From the NCBI RefSeq assembly GCF_013426975.1, contig NZ_JACCPY010000005.1, positions 124,001 to 188,000 of the forward strand: DNA of 64,000 nucleotides. Direction: 5' to 3'. The stretch's first letter is position 1. The number at the start of each line of letters is the position of its first letter. Below are positions 63,046 through 64,000 of this stretch, in pieces. The DNA comes from Sphaerotilus sulfidivorans. GTDB taxonomy: Bacteria > Pseudomonadota > Gammaproteobacteria > Burkholderiales > Burkholderiaceae_C. The notes below the pieces were generated by a model. It made no database searches. It saw nothing but the letters and a program-made list of their open reading frames with translations, and had not been told where the DNA came from. The translations under genes and the position numbers were made by a program.

Positions 63046-64000
63046 ATGCCATTGCCCCACGCCTTTTCGATGTTGTCGGCCCTCGCGCTGACGCTGTTCG
63101 CCGGCTCCGCGTCGGGCGCACCCGCCTCCGCCGCCATGAGCTACCGCGGTCCATGCGATGCGTCGGCCGCTGTCGCCCTGGATGCCGATCATTTTGTCGT
63201 CGCGGGCGACGAGGACAACACCTTGCGCATCTACCGGCGCGGCCGGCCGGAGCCCGTGGGCGAGGCGCCGCTTGCCGCCTTCCTCGACAGCGGCAACAAG
63301 GAGTCGGATCTCGAAGCGGCGGCGGCTGTCGGCCAGCGCATCTACTGGATCGCCTCGCACGGCCGCAACAGCAAGGGCAAGGTGCGGCCCGACCGGCAGC
63401 GTTTCTTCGCCACCGACATCGTTCCGGGTGCGCAGCCGGGCGTCACCCCGGCAGGAACGCCCTACCGCGGCCTGCTCGACGACCTGGCCGCCGCGCCGAC
63501 GTTGGCGGGCCTGCGTCTCGGCGATGCAGCGCGGCTCGCACCCGAGGCGCCCGGCGGGCTCAACATCGAAGGGCTGGCGGCGATGCCCGATGGCAGCCTG
63601 CTGGTCGGATTCCGCAACCCGGTGCCCAACGGCCGGGCGCTGCTGGTGCCCTTGCTCAACCCCGCGGAGCTGGTGACGGCCGCGCCTGGGCGCAAGGCAC
63701 GCTTCGGCGAGCCCATCCTGCTCGAACTGCGCGGCCGTGGTGTTCGCAGCATCGAGCGCGCCCTGGACGGCCGCGGTTACTGGATCGTCGCCGGGCCGGC
63801 TGCCGACGCCGGTGCGTTCACGCTGTACCGCTGGTCGGGCCAGAAGCACGACGCGCCGCGGATCGTCGACAGCAGCGAGCTTGTCGGCTTCCGGCCGGAG
63901 GTGCTGTTCGAGCCGCTGGGAGGTGGCGGCACCTTGCAGCTCCTGAGCGACGACGGCGGCGTCGTGACCAACGGCGTGGCGTGCAAGGACCGGCCGATGG
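63046..64000 (+). CDS. DUF3616 exported protein (partial)
   Basis: The first 318 codons of a gene that continues past the right edge. Signal peptide at about 1-30 (MLSALALTLFAGSASGAPAS). The mature part is beta-propeller-like: CDASAAVALDADHFVVAGDE, DNTLRIYRRG, DLEAAAAVGQRIYWIASHGR, GGLNIEGLAAMPDGSLLVGF. These are the hallmarks of DUF3616, an extracellular/periplasmic family of unknown function. An AAGGA ribosome-binding site precedes the ATG, 19 bases after the Gre-like gene. Confidence 0.85.
   Translation, partial: MPLPHAFSMLSALALTLFAGSASGAPASAAMSYRGPCDASAAVALDADHFVVAGDEDNTLRIYRRGRPEPVGEAPLAAFLDSGNKESDLEAAAAVGQRIYWIASHGRNSKGKVRPDRQRFFATDIVPGAQPGVTPAGTPYRGLLDDLAAAPTLAGLRLGDAARLAPEAPGGLNIEGLAAMPDGSLLVGFRNPVPNGRALLVPLLNPAELVTAAPGRKARFGEPILLELRGRGVRSIERALDGRGYWIVAGPAADAGAFTLYRWSGQKHDAPRIVDSSELVGFRPEVLFEPLGGGGTLQLLSDDGGVVTNGVACKDRPM

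Overview
The window is very GC-rich, densely coded DNA from a Gram-negative bacterium. The gene set points to a betaproteobacterium of the order Burkholderiales, probably the Leptothrix/Sphaerotilus/Rubrivivax side. The evidence is a SAH riboswitch ahead of ahcY-tlyA-metF, a PEP-CTERM protein together with an EpsE/EpsF/EpsG-type exopolysaccharide locus, the argS-SPOR-dsbA and lptA-lptB-rpoN blocks, and several small DUF families common in that order. The assignment is an inference from gene content; no rRNA or tRNA gene lies in the window.

Layout. 1-5.5 kb: a partial Bug/TctC binding protein, a DUF2868/DUF3482 pair and a chemoreceptor. 5.5-18.1 kb: an exopolysaccharide locus. Two genes (GT4-like transferase and priming sugar transferase) read left; six tightly overlapping genes read right: EpsF-type chain-length protein, EpsG-type tyrosine kinase, flippase, polymerase, GT2 and GT4. 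They are followed by a 743-residue fusion of a GT4 transferase to a second EpsG-like kinase, and by a convergent secreted beta-helix protein. 18.2-24.5 kb: GDP-mannose hydrolase, two membrane-associated proteins, a degenerate SNF2-like protein with a histone-H1-like tail, DUF4126 and a small protein. 24.7-31 kb (minus strand): rpoN, lptB, lptA, dsbA, SPOR protein, argS. 31-39.6 kb: a Ser/Thr kinase with a cyclic-nucleotide-binding domain, HemJ/CopD, VanZ, a 2Fe-2S protein, hydrolase, DacC, DUF493, DUF2788, DUF2189 and an HDOD protein. 39.6-43 kb: methyl-cycle operon under a SAH riboswitch. 43-59.9 kb: OmpW, 5-formyl-THF cyclo-ligase, lytic transglycosylase, SDR protein, PEP-CTERM protein, cca, MidA-like methyltransferase, folB, ppk2, ttcA, lipoproteins, glmU, J-like protein, Lrp regulator, glmS.

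Immediately downstream of glmS, between its terminator and 62.5 kb, sits an island of visibly lower GC. It encodes a YADD reverse transcriptase and an ABC-ATPase/TOPRIM (OLD-like) protein. It is preceded by a structured non-coding region whose ends are complementary. I read it as an undescribed retron anti-phage system. The window then returns to high GC with a GreA/GreB-like protein and a truncated DUF3616 gene.

Two other points cut across the window. Nine genes have a -10-like hexamer placed so that transcription would begin at, or 1-3 bases before, the start codon, which predicts leaderless mRNAs. The enzymes GlmU and GlmS (UDP-GlcNAc synthesis), the Lpt proteins, the exopolysaccharide locus, DacC and the lytic transglycosylase together make this a region rich in envelope functions.
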